From Anaerolinea thermophila (GTDB taxonomy: Bacteria > Chloroflexota > Anaerolineae > Anaerolineales > Anaerolineaceae), in contig NZ_DYHZ01000003.1 of NCBI RefSeq assembly GCF_020723905.1, positions 314,509 to 378,508 on the forward strand: DNA of 64,000 nucleotides, given 5' to 3'. Both the position numbers and the translations under genes were made by a program. The notes under the pieces are model-generated. The model was not told the origin of the DNA. It ran no database searches and saw only the letters and a program-made list of their open reading frames with translations. This document shows, piece by piece, positions 43,805-53,596 of the stretch. Each line of letters starts with the position of its first letter. Position 1 is the first letter of the stretch.

Positions 43805-46390
43805 TTATGCAGTTTCTGCAGAAACAACTGGAACGAAGGCTAACCCATCCGGGACTCGTTCTACTCGAATTGTATCGCCTGGTTTGAATTCACCACTGAG
43901 CAGGTGAATTGCCAGAGGATCCTGAAGTTCGCGTTGAATAGCCCGTTTGAGCGGCCGTGCTCCAAAGTCAGGGTCATACCCAACTTCGGCGAGGTAGGCT
44001 TTGGCTTCCGGTGTGACTTCCAGATGGTAACCACGCTCTTCCAGGAGGCTGTGCAGACGCCGTAATTGAATCTCAACGATTTGTTGCAGGTGCTCGGGCC
44101 CTAACGGATGGAACACAACCACTTCGTCAATACGGTTCAGGAACTCTGGACGGAAGTGGGCTTGTAACACCCGATTGATTTGCTCCCGGGTGACCTGCGT
44201 GGTGCTGTTCAGCCATAATTCTGACCCCAGGTTGCTGGTCATGATGATGACGACATTGCGGAAATCTACCGTTCGCCCTTGACCGTCGGTCAATCGCCCA
44301 TCATCCAGCAATTGGAGCAGGACGTTGAACACTTCAGGGTGGGCTTTCTCAATCTCGTCGAACAACACCACGCTGTACGGGCGCCGTCTCACGGCTTCGG
44401 TTAATTGTCCACCTTCTTCATAGCCTACATAACCCGGTGGCGCACCAATAAGACGGGACACGGTATGCTTTTCCTGGTATTCGCTCATATCAATGCGAAT
44501 CATGGCGCGTTCGTCATCAAAGAGGAATTCTGCCAGAGCCCGCGCAAGTTCCGTTTTCCCAACACCCGTTGGTCCAAGGAAAATGAACGAACCAATTGGA
44601 CGGTTGGGATCTTGTAAGCCAGCCCGTGCTCTGCGAATTGCATTGGAAACAGCGCGCACGGCTTCATCCTGACCAACCACCCGTTGATGGAGACGATCTT
44701 CCATCTCCAGTAATTTTTTCATCTCGCCTTCCAGCAAGCGCGAGACCGGGATGCCTGTCCAACGTGACACAATTTCGGCAATTTCTTCCGCATCCACCTC
44801 TTCCTTCAACAGCGCGCCTTCTTGTTGAATCTGAGCTAACCGTTGCTCGGCTTCCCTTACTTTATTCTGTAATTCATGCAATACGCCATATCGCAAGCGA
44901 GCGGCTTCTTCCAGGTTGTTTTCTCGTTCTGCCCGTTCAATATCACGGTAAGTCTGGTCTATTTGTTCTTTCACCTGTCTCAGGTTGGCGATGGCTTCTT
45001 TCTCCAGTTTCCAGCGGGCATGCAAACTGGCGGATTTTTCCTTTAGGTTGGCGAGTTCTTGCTCCAGTTTACTCAGACGCTCCTGAGAAGCCTTATCCCT
45101 TTCTTTTTGCAGGGCTTGTCGTTCGATCTCCATCTGGAGAATCTGGCGATCAACCTCGTCAATGGCTTGAGGCTTGGAGTCAATTTCGGTTCGTAGCCGG
45201 GCCGCGGCTTCGTCAATTAAGTCAATTGCCTTATCCGGTAAGTGGCGGTCGGGTATGTACCGATGTGACAGGGTTGCAGCAGTAATGACAGCGGCATCGG
45301 TAATTCGTACGCCATGATGCACTTCATAACGAGACTTCAACCCACGTAAAATGCTGATGGTATCCTCCACTGAGGGCTCTTCCACGAGAATGGGTTGAAA
45401 GCGGCGTTCCAGGGCAGGGTCTTTTTCAATGTGTTTGCGGTATTCATCCAGCGTCGTGGCTCCAATCATATGGAGTTCGCCACGCGCCAGCATGGGCTTG
45501 AGCATATTCCCTGCATCCATTGCCCCTTCTGCTGCGCCTGCTCCTACTACGGTGTGCATTTCGTCAATGAAGAGAATAATTTCCCCTGAAGCATCGGTTA
45601 CTTCTTTCAATACCGCTTTCAGGCGTTCTTCAAACTCACCGCGATATTTTGCACCGGCAACCAGTGCACCCATATCCAGCTGGATGATGCGCTTTCGTTT
45701 CAATCCTTCCGGAACATCGCCGTTAACAATACGTTGTGCCAGTCCTTCCACAATCGCGGTTTTGCCAACACCAGGTTCACCAATGAGGGCGGGGTTGTTT
45801 TTCGTCCGACGAGAAAGGATTTGAATGGTCCTGCGAATTTCCTCATCTCGTCCGATAACCGGATCGAGTTTTCCCTGTCTTGCCATGGCAGTTAAGTCTC
45901 TGCCGAATTTTTCCAACGCCTGATATGTATCCTCGGGTGTAGGCGAGGTGACGCGTTGCGTCCCGCGAATCGAGGCTAATGCCTTCAAAATGGCATCTTT
46001 GGTCAAGCCATATTGGGAAAGACGCTTTCCCTCTGGTGAATCCGTTAACGCCAGTAAAATATGCTCAGTGGAAATGTACTCGTCCTGCATCCCTTTAGCA
46101 TATTGTTCTGCGCGGTTGAGCACCTCAACCGTAGGCTGAGCAAGCCCAATGGAAGTGCTGGACCCATAAACTTTAGGACGTTTGGCTAAATCCTGGGAAA
46201 GTTCTTCCCTCAACGCCACTGTGGAACCGGCAACACGCGTTACAATTGCAGGAACGACGCCTTCGGTTTGTTGAATTAAAGCCAGCAATAAATGCGATGG
46301 CTCAATCGCTTGATGATTGTAATCCTGTGCCAGTTGTTGACTTTTCAGGATTGCTTCCTGTGCTTTTTGGGTAAATTTATCGAGGTTCAT
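43805..46390 (-). CDS. clpB: ATP-dependent disaggregase ClpB
   Basis: An 861-residue ClpB, standard length. It has the N-domain with two Clp repeats (about 1-145), NBD1 with Walker A GEPGVGKT (near 203), the long coiled-coil M-domain (about 405-525) that marks ClpB rather than ClpA or ClpC, and NBD2 with GPTGVGKT (near 605). It rescues aggregated proteins with DnaK. It has a GGGAGGG ribosome site. No CIRCE element is seen upstream; a 12-base palindrome lies at 46427-46438. Codon use is biased toward C-ending codons, as in other highly expressed genes here. Confidence 0.97.
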   Translation of the reverse strand: MNLDKFTQKAQEAILKSQQLAQDYNHQAIEPSHLLLALIQQTEGVVPAIVTRVAGSTVALREELSQDLAKRPKVYGSSTSIGLAQPTVEVLNRAEQYAKGMQDEYISTEHILLALTDSPEGKRLSQYGLTKDAILKALASIRGTQRVTSPTPEDTYQALEKFGRDLTAMARQGKLDPVIGRDEEIRRTIQILSRRTKNNPALIGEPGVGKTAIVEGLAQRIVNGDVPEGLKRKRIIQLDMGALVAGAKYRGEFEERLKAVLKEVTDASGEIILFIDEMHTVVGAGAAEGAMDAGNMLKPMLARGELHMIGATTLDEYRKHIEKDPALERRFQPILVEEPSVEDTISILRGLKSRYEVHHGVRITDAAVITAATLSHRYIPDRHLPDKAIDLIDEAAARLRTEIDSKPQAIDEVDRQILQMEIERQALQKERDKASQERLSKLEQELANLKEKSASLHARWKLEKEAIANLRQVKEQIDQTYRDIERAERENNLEEAARLRYGVLHELQNKVREAEQRLAQIQQEGALLKEEVDAEEIAEIVSRWTGIPVSRLLEGEMKKLLEMEDRLHQRVVGQDEAVRAVSNAIRRARAGLQDPNRPIGSFIFLGPTGVGKTELARALAEFLFDDERAMIRIDMSEYQEKHTVSRLIGAPPGYVGYEEGGQLTEAVRRRPYSVVLFDEIEKAHPEVFNVLLQLLDDGRLTDGQGRTVDFRNVVIIMTSNLGSELWLNSTTQVTREQINRVLQAHFRPEFLNRIDEVVVFHPLGPEHLQQIVEIQLRRLHSLLEERGYHLEVTPEAKAYLAEVGYDPDFGARPLKRAIQRELQDPLAIHLLSGEFKPGDTIRVERVPDGLAFVPVVSAETA

Positions 46391-46426
46391 GTTTCCCTCC
46401 CTTTCTAAAAACAGTCATACCAGTAA

Positions 46427-46438
46427 TCTCAATTGAGA
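46427..46438. promoter_or_regulatory. 12-base palindrome upstream of clpB
   Basis: TCTCAATTGAGA is a perfect palindrome 37 bases before the clpB start codon. It could be an operator, but short palindromes arise by chance and I recognise no regulator for it. The rest of 46391-46534 holds nothing else I can support. Confidence 0.25.
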
Positions 46439-46534
46439 ATAAAGGCGAAGTATCAAAAAATGATAGGAAAATTATAAACAAATGATTAAAATCTGATTGT
46501 GGCATTGTTATTGCAAAGGTGGCGTTGACTTCAT

Positions 46535-46563
46535 TTGACAATGGCTGTATAACCCATTACACT
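46535..46563 (+). promoter_or_regulatory. promoter of the FHA-protein gene
   Basis: TTGACA (46535-46540), exactly 17 bases, TACACT (46558-46563). An AAGGAGG ribosome site follows before the ATG at 46593. Confidence 0.7.
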
Positions 46564-46592
46564 ATGAAAAGAAATCAATCAAGGAGGTTTCA

Positions 46593-47255
46593 ATGCCGGC
46601 TGGTTATCAATTGATCATGCGGAGTGGGCCTCAAACGGGGGGAGTCTTTCCACTGAATAAGACAGAAATCAGTCTTGGCCGTGATTTGACCAATGATCTG
46701 GTGGTCAGTGACCCGGAAGTTTCCCGACATCATGCCCGGCTTTACTTCCAGGGAAACACTTACATACTTGAAGATCTGGGTTCAACCAATGGCACCTTTG
46801 TTAATGGTATCCGCCTGACCGGTCCTTATCCCCTGCGATCTGGAGAAACCATCTCCCTCGGCGAACGCGTGGTTTTTCTTTATGAAGCCGTAGATGAAGA
46901 TGCAACGGTTGTTACGCCTTCCTCGAGAATTCCCTCAGGGGGTGAACTGTACACCCCGGCAAATGTAACCCCCTCTGTAAATTCATTCCCAAGAGCACAA
47001 TCCTCTGTTCCCCCAAAGAGCCGATACACTGCTCCGCTGGGAAGCACTCCTGTAACGCCTGTGGAATATCCGGTTGACTCAACGGGTAGAGGAGAACCGG
47101 GAGTCTTGCAAAAAAGCAAAACCACTCGCGTCTTAGTGATCAGTCTGGGAGTGGTTTTTGTGCTTACATGCCTGTGCATTGGGGTGCTTTTGTGGAATGC
47201 TCCCAAGGAGTTCTGGTGCCTCTTTCCTGTTTGGCCCGCAGGGGCGTGTCCATGA
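46593..47255 (+). CDS. FHA-domain membrane protein
   Basis: A 220-residue protein. The FHA domain (about 20-95) has the phosphothreonine-binding residues in LGRDLTNDL, SRHHARL and GSTNGTFVNG. A Pro/Ser/Thr-rich linker (about 105-165) leads to one transmembrane helix (about 172-196), leaving a short Cys/Trp-rich tail outside. It probably docks Thr-phosphorylated proteins at the membrane; no Ser/Thr kinase is in the window. It is 30 bases before the AI-2E-family transporter. Confidence 0.85.
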   Translation: MPAGYQLIMRSGPQTGGVFPLNKTEISLGRDLTNDLVVSDPEVSRHHARLYFQGNTYILEDLGSTNGTFVNGIRLTGPYPLRSGETISLGERVVFLYEAVDEDATVVTPSSRIPSGGELYTPANVTPSVNSFPRAQSSVPPKSRYTAPLGSTPVTPVEYPVDSTGRGEPGVLQKSKTTRVLVISLGVVFVLTCLCIGVLLWNAPKEFWCLFPVWPAGACP

Positions 47256-47285
47256 TGTGGACTTTCCCCGTTGAGTAATTGATCA

Positions 47286-48584
47286 ATGAGCCGCACTGCT
47301 TTTACAGGTCCAAAATTGAGAAAAAAGAACAGGCGGTTTCGTCCTGCCCGCTACAGGGCTGCTATCAATCGTTGGGATAGCACCACCAAACTGGTGGTGA
47401 GTCTGGCGTTGTTTTCGGTTGCTGCCTGGCTTCTGGTGCGCTTTCGAAATATTGTCGGTCCGCTACTATTAGCGGTTTTGCTGGCTTATCTGCTTTACCC
47501 TGTGGTGTCTCGACTTCAAAAGGCCACCCGAATGTCCTGGCGTCTTGCAGTTGGAATCGTGTACATCTTTCTCGTGTTGCTGGTTTTGGGTGGAACAACG
47601 CTCAGTGGTTTGGCTGTAGTGGAACAATCGCAGAGTTTAATTCGATTCCTCCAGCAAACACTGAAAGATTTACCTTCCTTGCTAGTCACTTGGAGTGAAA
47701 TGCCTATTCAGGTAGGTCCTTTTCAATTGGTTCTACCCAATTTTATGGATGTAAATACCCTTACGCAATCCTTATTGGGTATTGTTCAGCCGTTACTCAG
47801 CCGGGCGGGGACCCTGGTAGGTTCTATTGCCAGTGGAGCCGTTAACTTTCTTGGGTGGGTGTTTTTCATTTTGTTAATTTCTTATTTCATTCTTGCTGAA
47901 AGTGGAGGAGCCTCTCCGGAAATTATCCGGATTAATTTGCCCGGATACAATGAAGACTTGAGAAAGTTCGGGACGTATTTGAGCGGAATCTGGAACGCAT
48001 TTCTTCGCGGACAAATTATCATTATTTTGATAACAGTACTCGTATATACAGTGCTTCTGGGAATTTTGGGGTTGCGATTCTTTATTGGACTGGCTTTATT
48101 GGCTGGGCTGGCAAGATTTGTCCCTTACGTAGGACCTGCTGTAGCATGGACCAGTTACGGATTGGTTGCCCTGTTCCAGGGCTCCAATTATTTTGGATTA
48201 CCTCCCTGGGGATATGTGATCCTGGTGGTAGGCATCGCCTGGATTACTGATATCGTTTTGGATAATCTGGTGGCAACCCGTTTGATGGGAACCGCTTTGA
48301 AGATTCACCCCGCAGCAGTGATGGTTTCTGCGTTGGTAGGAGCGAACCTCTTCGGGATCATTGGTGTGGTTCTGGCTGCGCCTGTGGTGGCTACACTGAA
48401 GTTGCTGATCAGTTACATCATATATCGCCTATCAGATCAGGAGCCCTGGGAAAGCCTTCAGGTAGCCGCCCCGGTTGTTTCTCGCCCAATCTTTTCGAGA
48501 ATCAGAAGTATAATGTACCGTGCTTTTCAAATGTTGAGGAAAGGAATAAAGAAATATGGCAAACCAATTGGAACCCAAAACTGA
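47286..48584 (+). CDS. AI-2E (PerM/TqsA) family transporter
   Basis: A 432-residue membrane protein with a basic N-terminal tail, then about eight hydrophobic segments: two near the start (43-75), the long amphipathic middle, and four near the end with the family motifs around FVPYVGPAVAW and HPAAVMVSALVGANLFGIIGVVLAAPVVATLK. Family members export autoinducer-2 or act as Na+/H+ antiporters; the substrate is not readable here. No strong ribosome site precedes the ATG. The last 29 bases overlap the next small gene. Confidence 0.85.
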   Translation: MSRTAFTGPKLRKKNRRFRPARYRAAINRWDSTTKLVVSLALFSVAAWLLVRFRNIVGPLLLAVLLAYLLYPVVSRLQKATRMSWRLAVGIVYIFLVLLVLGGTTLSGLAVVEQSQSLIRFLQQTLKDLPSLLVTWSEMPIQVGPFQLVLPNFMDVNTLTQSLLGIVQPLLSRAGTLVGSIASGAVNFLGWVFFILLISYFILAESGGASPEIIRINLPGYNEDLRKFGTYLSGIWNAFLRGQIIIILITVLVYTVLLGILGLRFFIGLALLAGLARFVPYVGPAVAWTSYGLVALFQGSNYFGLPPWGYVILVVGIAWITDIVLDNLVATRLMGTALKIHPAAVMVSALVGANLFGIIGVVLAAPVVATLKLLISYIIYRLSDQEPWESLQVAAPVVSRPIFSRIRSIMYRAFQMLRKGIKKYGKPIGTQN

Positions 48585-48741
48585 AACTATTGCTGAAACC
48601 GAAAATTATATAGCCTGGAAGGCGGATGAACCTGATGGGGAAACCACCTACCATATTGAACTGAATAACGTCACAGTTCATTTTTTTGAGGAAGAGTGGG
48701 AGGAATTTCTTCAACTGGCTAAACTCTTGGTAAAGAAATAA
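48556..48741 (+). CDS. small acidic protein
   Basis: A 61-residue soluble acidic protein whose centre reads YHIELNNVTVHFFEEEWEEF, suggesting two strands then a helix. An AGGAAAGGAA ribosome site lies 6-15 bases upstream, inside the end of the transporter gene, which it overlaps by 29 bases in another frame. No family recognised. The ribosome site and coupled position make it likely real. Confidence 0.65.
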   Translation: MANQLEPKTETIAETENYIAWKADEPDGETTYHIELNNVTVHFFEEEWEEFLQLAKLLVKK

Positions 48742-48752
48742 AGATTAACTAT

Positions 48753-49991
48753 TTATCCCCACCGCAAAATGGCTATTCCAGCCAAAAAGCGAACAATGAC
48801 AGAAAGGATCATACTTCCAAACAGACCAAAGTTGGAAGTAATCAATGGGGCAACTAAACCACAAATTAAAACTGCAAAATTAACCGCCAGGTTAAACCAG
48901 GCGAGATATGATGGGCGATCATCGGCAGGGACTTTTGTCAGTAAATAATTGACCAGTCCTCCTCCGTTGATTGCCCATCCGATTCCACTCACAATTTGAG
49001 TGATCACATAAATCCAAACCTGATAACTGAATGTAAAGAGCAGGGTTGCCAGGCTGGCGATCACCGTTCCAGCCCCTGTCAGTGTTTTAAAGCCATATTT
49101 TCGAGATAAAGATCCCACCTGAGTGGAGGTGAGAAAATAAATTATCCAGAACAAACTGGTTCCGAACCCAATGGTTTCGTCTGTCAGTTTTAATTCATTC
49201 ACCTGGTACAAGGGAAAAATTGGGTTGGGTAAAAATACAGCCACGTGAAAGAAAAACATTATCCATAACACACTGCGAAAAGGCCCTGAAAAAACATCTG
49301 GACGAACGATTTCCTTGAAAGTTGGCTTTTCCAATGGCTTTGGGGATTCTTCAATGGAAGGAGTTACCGCTTTTATGTGATAAAGATGATACGCACTGAG
49401 CATGGATCCCAGCCATCCCAGCGCAAAAACAATCATGTATCCAATTTCGAAAGGAAGTGTTTTAAGGATTTGCCCTACGAGAAAAGAAGTTGTCATCGAA
49501 GTGAGGGCTAATAAGGCATTACGGATACCAATAACCTGACCGCGCCATTCGTCAGGAATGGCTTCTGCAAGAAACGCATTTCCCATTACGGCAGCAATGG
49601 TCCCCGGAATATTCATCAAAAGGGTGATGAGGATAATAGCCCAGATTTGCGTCTGGGCAGGAAGAAGTATCGGTAAAGGAATGAATAAAGCGTAAAATAA
49701 CCGTGTGAATAATGCTGCTCGACGTAAAACCTGAAAAGTCGATTTCCCTCGAACAAGGACATTTGTTGGAAAGGTCATCAAAATATTGATCAATGCCGGA
49801 CTTGCAGTAAGAATCCCGATTTGGAAGGAAGAGGCTCCAAGACGAGAAGCATAAACTGCCAGAAAGACGATGACACTCCCATTCAACACTCCCCACCAGG
49901 CAATATCAAAGAAAAGGTGAATAAAATTTTGGCGGTGTTCAGCAGGGAATGGTTCGCTTAATCCAAGGATACGCTTCCAAGTATATGACAT
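48753..49991 (-). CDS. major facilitator superfamily transporter
   Basis: A 412-residue protein with about 12 hydrophobic segments and the MFS-type loop between helices 2 and 3 (FPTNVLVRGKS). Substrate not recognisable. Two starts are possible: ATG 50021 and ATG 49991. I favour 49991 because TATAAT ends 7 bases before it, which would place the transcription start at the codon; neither start has a ribosome site. It is divergent from the lipoprotein gene. Confidence 0.85.
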   Translation of the reverse strand: MSYTWKRILGLSEPFPAEHRQNFIHLFFDIAWWGVLNGSVIVFLAVYASRLGASSFQIGILTASPALINILMTFPTNVLVRGKSTFQVLRRAALFTRLFYALFIPLPILLPAQTQIWAIILITLLMNIPGTIAAVMGNAFLAEAIPDEWRGQVIGIRNALLALTSMTTSFLVGQILKTLPFEIGYMIVFALGWLGSMLSAYHLYHIKAVTPSIEESPKPLEKPTFKEIVRPDVFSGPFRSVLWIMFFFHVAVFLPNPIFPLYQVNELKLTDETIGFGTSLFWIIYFLTSTQVGSLSRKYGFKTLTGAGTVIASLATLLFTFSYQVWIYVITQIVSGIGWAINGGGLVNYLLTKVPADDRPSYLAWFNLAVNFAVLICGLVAPLITSNFGLFGSMILSVIVRFLAGIAILRWG

Positions 49992-49998
49992 GGGCTCA

Positions 49999-50004
49999 AT
50001 TATA
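49999..50004 (-). promoter_or_regulatory. -10 box for a leaderless MFS transcript
   Basis: On the minus strand TATAAT (50004-49999) ends 7 bases before the ATG at 49991. No good -35 was found. Confidence 0.45.
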
Positions 50005-50056
50005 TTAGAGAGCATGAGCATACAGGTAGAATTCTGCCTTAAATCTGGAATTTTGG

Positions 50057-50062
50057 TAGAAT
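50057..50062 (+). promoter_or_regulatory. -10 box of the lipoprotein gene
   Basis: TAGAAT preceded by TGG gives an extended -10 (TGnTAGAAT). It ends 6 bases before the GTG at 50069 and 9 before the ATG at 50072, with no ribosome site between. Confidence 0.4.
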
Positions 50063-50068
50063 GTCAGG

Positions 50069-51067
50069 GTGATGAGAGTTACAATCTGCATGGTTTTACT
50101 GGCAAATCTCTGGCTGGTGGGTTGTTCTTCGCCGATCTCTGATTTCTTATCAGAAGAACATGAAAAGCCAGTCAATGTACAGTCTTTTCATCAATCGGAA
50201 ACGCCGTTATTCCCGATTGATGGAGAGGAGCCGTCTCAACCGGAGCGTATTCAACTGGATCAGCAGACAAACCGACAAAAAGATCTTCATGCTTTTATGA
50301 GTTCATTCCCATGTGATCGTGCTGAAGCGGGTAGTCCCATTGATGTAAGTGTCCCCGACAATTCCCTTTTTTCACCCGGTGAGCGGTTTATAAAAATATG
50401 GAGACTCCGAAATTCAGGAAGTTGTCCATGGACTCAAGATTATGCTGTTGTCTGGTTTTCTGGCGCGCCTTTGGGAGTAAAAGTCAGGGAAGAATTGAAT
50501 ACAAATGTTCATCCTGGGGAGGAAGTTGAAATTGCGGTTGAAATGGTGGCGCCTGCGTTGCCAGGAATTTATCAAAGTAACTGGAAAATGCAGAATTCCA
50601 GAGGAGATTTTTTTGGCATTGGTCCAGAGGGACACTCTCCTTTCTGGGTGAAAATACAGGTGCTCCCTCAAGTTACCCCTACCGTTGAACCAATGTTTAC
50701 TCCTTCTCCCTCTGTACCTGAAATTCACTCTTCGGGAAATTTTGTGTTGTATACAGGAGATTTTCTGAATCTGGATAATGGGATGCAAAGTGTTGAGGAA
50801 GACATTGACTTCAGTTTGGAAAGTACGGAAGATGGTTTCTGGATTAGACCGTTGAATGGTTCACAATTGACGATTTATGGCTTTATTGCTCCTTCTTATC
50901 AGGAATGTCTTCTTTCGAACTTGACTCAGGATCCTGTGTTTATGGGAAAAGAATTGCACGGAAGCTTTCTGTGTGTAAAAACGGACGAGGGAAGAACAGG
51001 CAGTATGTTTGTATTATTGGATTTTGAACGCAGGGAATTGTCTGGAACATACATTCTTTGGGAATAA
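50069..51067 (+). CDS. lipoprotein with NBR1-like Ig domain
   Basis: A 332-residue exported lipoprotein: a short hydrophobic signal ends in the lipobox LVGC (Cys19). After a Ser/Gln-rich spacer, residues about 88-195 form a domain like the NBR1 next-to-BRCA1 Ig fold, with the characteristic WRLRNSGSCPW, LPGIYQSNWKMQ and FWVKIQV strands. A Pro/Thr linker leads to a C-terminal beta-rich domain (about 225-330). Related domains are common in exported Chloroflexota proteins; role unknown. GTG 50069 or ATG 50072 may start it. Confidence 0.85.
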   Translation: MMRVTICMVLLANLWLVGCSSPISDFLSEEHEKPVNVQSFHQSETPLFPIDGEEPSQPERIQLDQQTNRQKDLHAFMSSFPCDRAEAGSPIDVSVPDNSLFSPGERFIKIWRLRNSGSCPWTQDYAVVWFSGAPLGVKVREELNTNVHPGEEVEIAVEMVAPALPGIYQSNWKMQNSRGDFFGIGPEGHSPFWVKIQVLPQVTPTVEPMFTPSPSVPEIHSSGNFVLYTGDFLNLDNGMQSVEEDIDFSLESTEDGFWIRPLNGSQLTIYGFIAPSYQECLLSNLTQDPVFMGKELHGSFLCVKTDEGRTGSMFVLLDFERRELSGTYILWE

Positions 51068-51082
51068 CCTGGTATAAGTCTC

Positions 51083-51925
51083 ATGGGTATTCTGTATCTG
51101 GTCGCTACACCGATTGGTAATCTTGAAGACATCACGCTCCGTGCATTAAGAGTGCTTCGAGAAGTATCTCTCATCGCTGCAGAAGATACCCGACAAACCA
51201 GAAAACTTCTCAATCATTATGGGATAGAAAAACCGCTGGTAAGTTATTATGAACATAATAAACTGACCAGACTTCGCACGATATTATCTCATCTGGAAAA
51301 TGGTGATGTTGCCTTGGTCTCAGATGCGGGTACACCTGGATTGAATGATCCGGGATATGAACTGGTTAAGGCTGCCATTGAACAGGGGGTTCGGGTTTGT
51401 CCAGTTCCAGGTCCTGCTTCTCCAATAGTTGCATTAGTAGGATCTGGATTGCCAACAGATGCTTTTCTGTATCTTGGATATCTCCCTCGTAAACCCCGAG
51501 AACGTCAGGAGAAAATTGCAAGTATTCGCGATGAACCGTTTACATTGATCTTTCTTGAAACCCCGCACCGTTTATGGGATGCTTTGAAAGATCTTTTAGA
51601 TATTCTTGGAGATAGACAAGCGGTTGTTGCCAGAGAATTAACCAAAATTCACGAAGAATTTATTCGTGGGACTTTGGGAGAACTTCTTCAGCATTTCCGG
51701 CAAGTCGAACCGTTGGGGGAATTTGTTATCCTGATTTCAGGAGCAACCCGAAAGGCACAGGTGTGGAGTAAAGAACAGGTAATCGAGGTGTTTGAACAGG
51801 AATCAAGAGAAGATGTTCCTTTAAGGGATCTGGCTGAGCGCTTGGCTGCGGTTTCGGGTTGGAAGAAAAACGAGTTATATCGGTTATTCCTCGAACATAA
51901 AAAGAATCAAGGTAAAATCAGATAA
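51083..51925 (+). CDS. rsmI: 16S rRNA C1402 2'-O-methyltransferase RsmI
   Basis: A 280-residue tetrapyrrole-methylase-fold enzyme. The N-terminal YLVATPIGNLEDITLRA, AAEDTRQTRKLL and SDAGTPGLNDPG motifs are the RsmI signature. It methylates the ribose of C1402 in 16S rRNA at the decoding centre. It is the first gene of a dense rightward housekeeping operon. A TATAAG box lies 4 bases before the ATG and there is no ribosome site. Confidence 0.96.
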   Translation: MGILYLVATPIGNLEDITLRALRVLREVSLIAAEDTRQTRKLLNHYGIEKPLVSYYEHNKLTRLRTILSHLENGDVALVSDAGTPGLNDPGYELVKAAIEQGVRVCPVPGPASPIVALVGSGLPTDAFLYLGYLPRKPRERQEKIASIRDEPFTLIFLETPHRLWDALKDLLDILGDRQAVVARELTKIHEEFIRGTLGELLQHFRQVEPLGEFVILISGATRKAQVWSKEQVIEVFEQESREDVPLRDLAERLAAVSGWKKNELYRLFLEHKKNQGKIR

Positions 51926-51947
51926 TCCAATATCCCGGGAGAATTCT

Positions 51948-53003
51948 ATGAATCTGGATGATGTGGCTGGTTTCCAAAAACTCGATTCACAAAACATGAT
52001 CGCACAAATCAATGGGCTTCCAGACCAGTTGAGTTATGCCTATTCGTTGGGGAAGGACTTTACTCTTCCCCCAAAAAAAGAATATCGCCATATTTTGATT
52101 TCAGGAATGGGGGGATCAGCAATCGGAGCAGATCTGGTTGCTGCGTATGTACAGGATAAAATTTCTCTTCCCGTTGTTGTTCATCGAGATTATGAATTAC
52201 CACTATGGGTTAATGAACATACTCTTGTCATCGCTTCCAGCCATTCTGGAAATACAGAGGAAACCCTTTGGGTATTTGAACAGGCGCACCAACGCGGATG
52301 CTCAATCATTTCCATTTGTACGGGGGGAAAACTCTCCACATTAGCCAGAGATTTCGGCATGCCGCTCTGGCAGTTTGAACATCGACATGCGCCCAGAAGT
52401 GCTGTGGGGTATTCCTTTGGGTTGCTCCTGGCGTTATTTGAACGACTGGGTTTCATTTCTTCTGTTCAACAGGAAATCGAAGAGGCTGTTCATGCCATGC
52501 GCAACGTTCAGACCAGTTTAGGTGTAGATGTGCCTGTCACCCATAATCCTGCCAAGCGAATGGCAGGACAGTTGTTTGGGCGCTGGGTGGTGGTGCTGGC
52601 AGCCGATTACTTGGCGCCTGTTGCGAGACGCTGGAAAGGACAAATTAACGAACTGGCAAAGGCTTGGGCACAGTTTGAATTTTTACCGGAAGCCGATCAT
52701 AATACTCTGGCAGGATTGGAAAATCCTTCAGCCATGCTTATGAATATGATGGCTTTGTTCATTCAGGCACCTGGCATGAATATTCGGAACCAGAAACGAA
52801 TTGAATTGACCCGTGAAATGTTTATGACACAGGGCATTAACACAGATATGATTATGGCTCGCGGGGATAACAAACTTGCTCATATCTGGACATCAATCCT
52901 GTTCGGGGATTATATGGCTTACTATTTGGCGATGGCGTACGGCATGGATCCAACGCCCATCCCGATTCTGGATGCGTTCAAAATGGAGATGTCTTCTGCA
53001 TAA
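51948..53003 (+). CDS. bifunctional phosphoglucose/phosphomannose isomerase
   Basis: A 351-residue SIS-domain enzyme. The first SIS domain has ISGMGGSAIGADLV and ASSHSGNTEETLW, the sugar-phosphate binding loops; the C-terminal half has the catalytic ADHNTLAG region. The length and motifs match the bifunctional PGI/PMI family of archaea and some bacteria, which interconverts glucose-6-P, fructose-6-P and mannose-6-P. A GGGAGAA site precedes the ATG. It is 22 bases after rsmI. Confidence 0.88.
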   Translation: MNLDDVAGFQKLDSQNMIAQINGLPDQLSYAYSLGKDFTLPPKKEYRHILISGMGGSAIGADLVAAYVQDKISLPVVVHRDYELPLWVNEHTLVIASSHSGNTEETLWVFEQAHQRGCSIISICTGGKLSTLARDFGMPLWQFEHRHAPRSAVGYSFGLLLALFERLGFISSVQQEIEEAVHAMRNVQTSLGVDVPVTHNPAKRMAGQLFGRWVVVLAADYLAPVARRWKGQINELAKAWAQFEFLPEADHNTLAGLENPSAMLMNMMALFIQAPGMNIRNQKRIELTREMFMTQGINTDMIMARGDNKLAHIWTSILFGDYMAYYLAMAYGMDPTPIPILDAFKMEMSSA

Positions 53004-53015
53004 AGGGAGGGACAC

Positions 53016-53588
53016 TTGAAACACACTGCAGGCTCAATTGAGGTCATTACCGGCTCCATGTTCAGTGGTAAAACCGATGAATTGATTCGCCGATTACGTC
53101 GCGCACGGATTGCGCGACAAAAAGTTCAGGTTTTCAAGCCTGTCATTGATGACCGCTACAGTATCGAAAAAGTGACTTCCCATGCAGGGAATGAGTTTGA
53201 GGCGTTTCCTATTTCGCATTCAGAAGAAATCTGGGAAAAATTAGACCCTGAAACTTCAGTGGTTGCTATTGATGAAGCCCAGTTTTTTGATGAAGGAATT
53301 GTGAATGTAGTACAGATATTAGCCTCGAAAGGTATTCGCGTGATTGTTGCTGGTTTAGATATGGATTTTCGTGGTGAACCTTTTGGGGTGATGCCCGTCA
53401 TGATGGCAATTGCCGAGCGGGTGGATAAACTCCAGGCAATTTGCATGGTATGTGGGGAGCCAGCCAGTCGTACACAGCGCCTGGTCAATGGAAAACCCGC
53501 GAAATACTCGGACCCGGTAGTGATTGTTGGGGCGTCTGAGTTATACGAAGCGCGTTGCAGACAACATCATGAAGTACCCAGAGAGTGA
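53016..53588 (+). CDS. tdk: thymidine kinase
   Basis: A 190-residue type II thymidine kinase. Walker A is [13 protein letters not shown] (near 12-24), the Walker B-like DEAQFFD follows near 90, and the zinc site is CMVC...C-x2-H near the C-terminus. It phosphorylates thymidine in pyrimidine salvage. It starts with TTG, supported by a GGGAGGG site 5 bases upstream and by the conserved [14 protein letters not shown] start of the fold. It is 12 bases after the isomerase. Confidence 0.95.
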   Translation: MKHTAGSIEVITGSMFSGKTDELIRRLRRARIARQKVQVFKPVIDDRYSIEKVTSHAGNEFEAFPISHSEEIWEKLDPETSVVAIDEAQFFDEGIVNVVQILASKGIRVIVAGLDMDFRGEPFGVMPVMMAIAERVDKLQAICMVCGEPASRTQRLVNGKPAKYSDPVVIVGASELYEARCRQHHEVPRE

Positions 53589-53596
53589 GGTGAGGA

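Noticed and set aside
44596-45285. A 229-codon open frame antisense to clpB
   Set aside because: It mirrors the conserved clpB frame; no domain was seen.
46391-46592. CIRCE element upstream of clpB
   Set aside because: TTAGCACTC-N9-GAGTGCTAA is not present.
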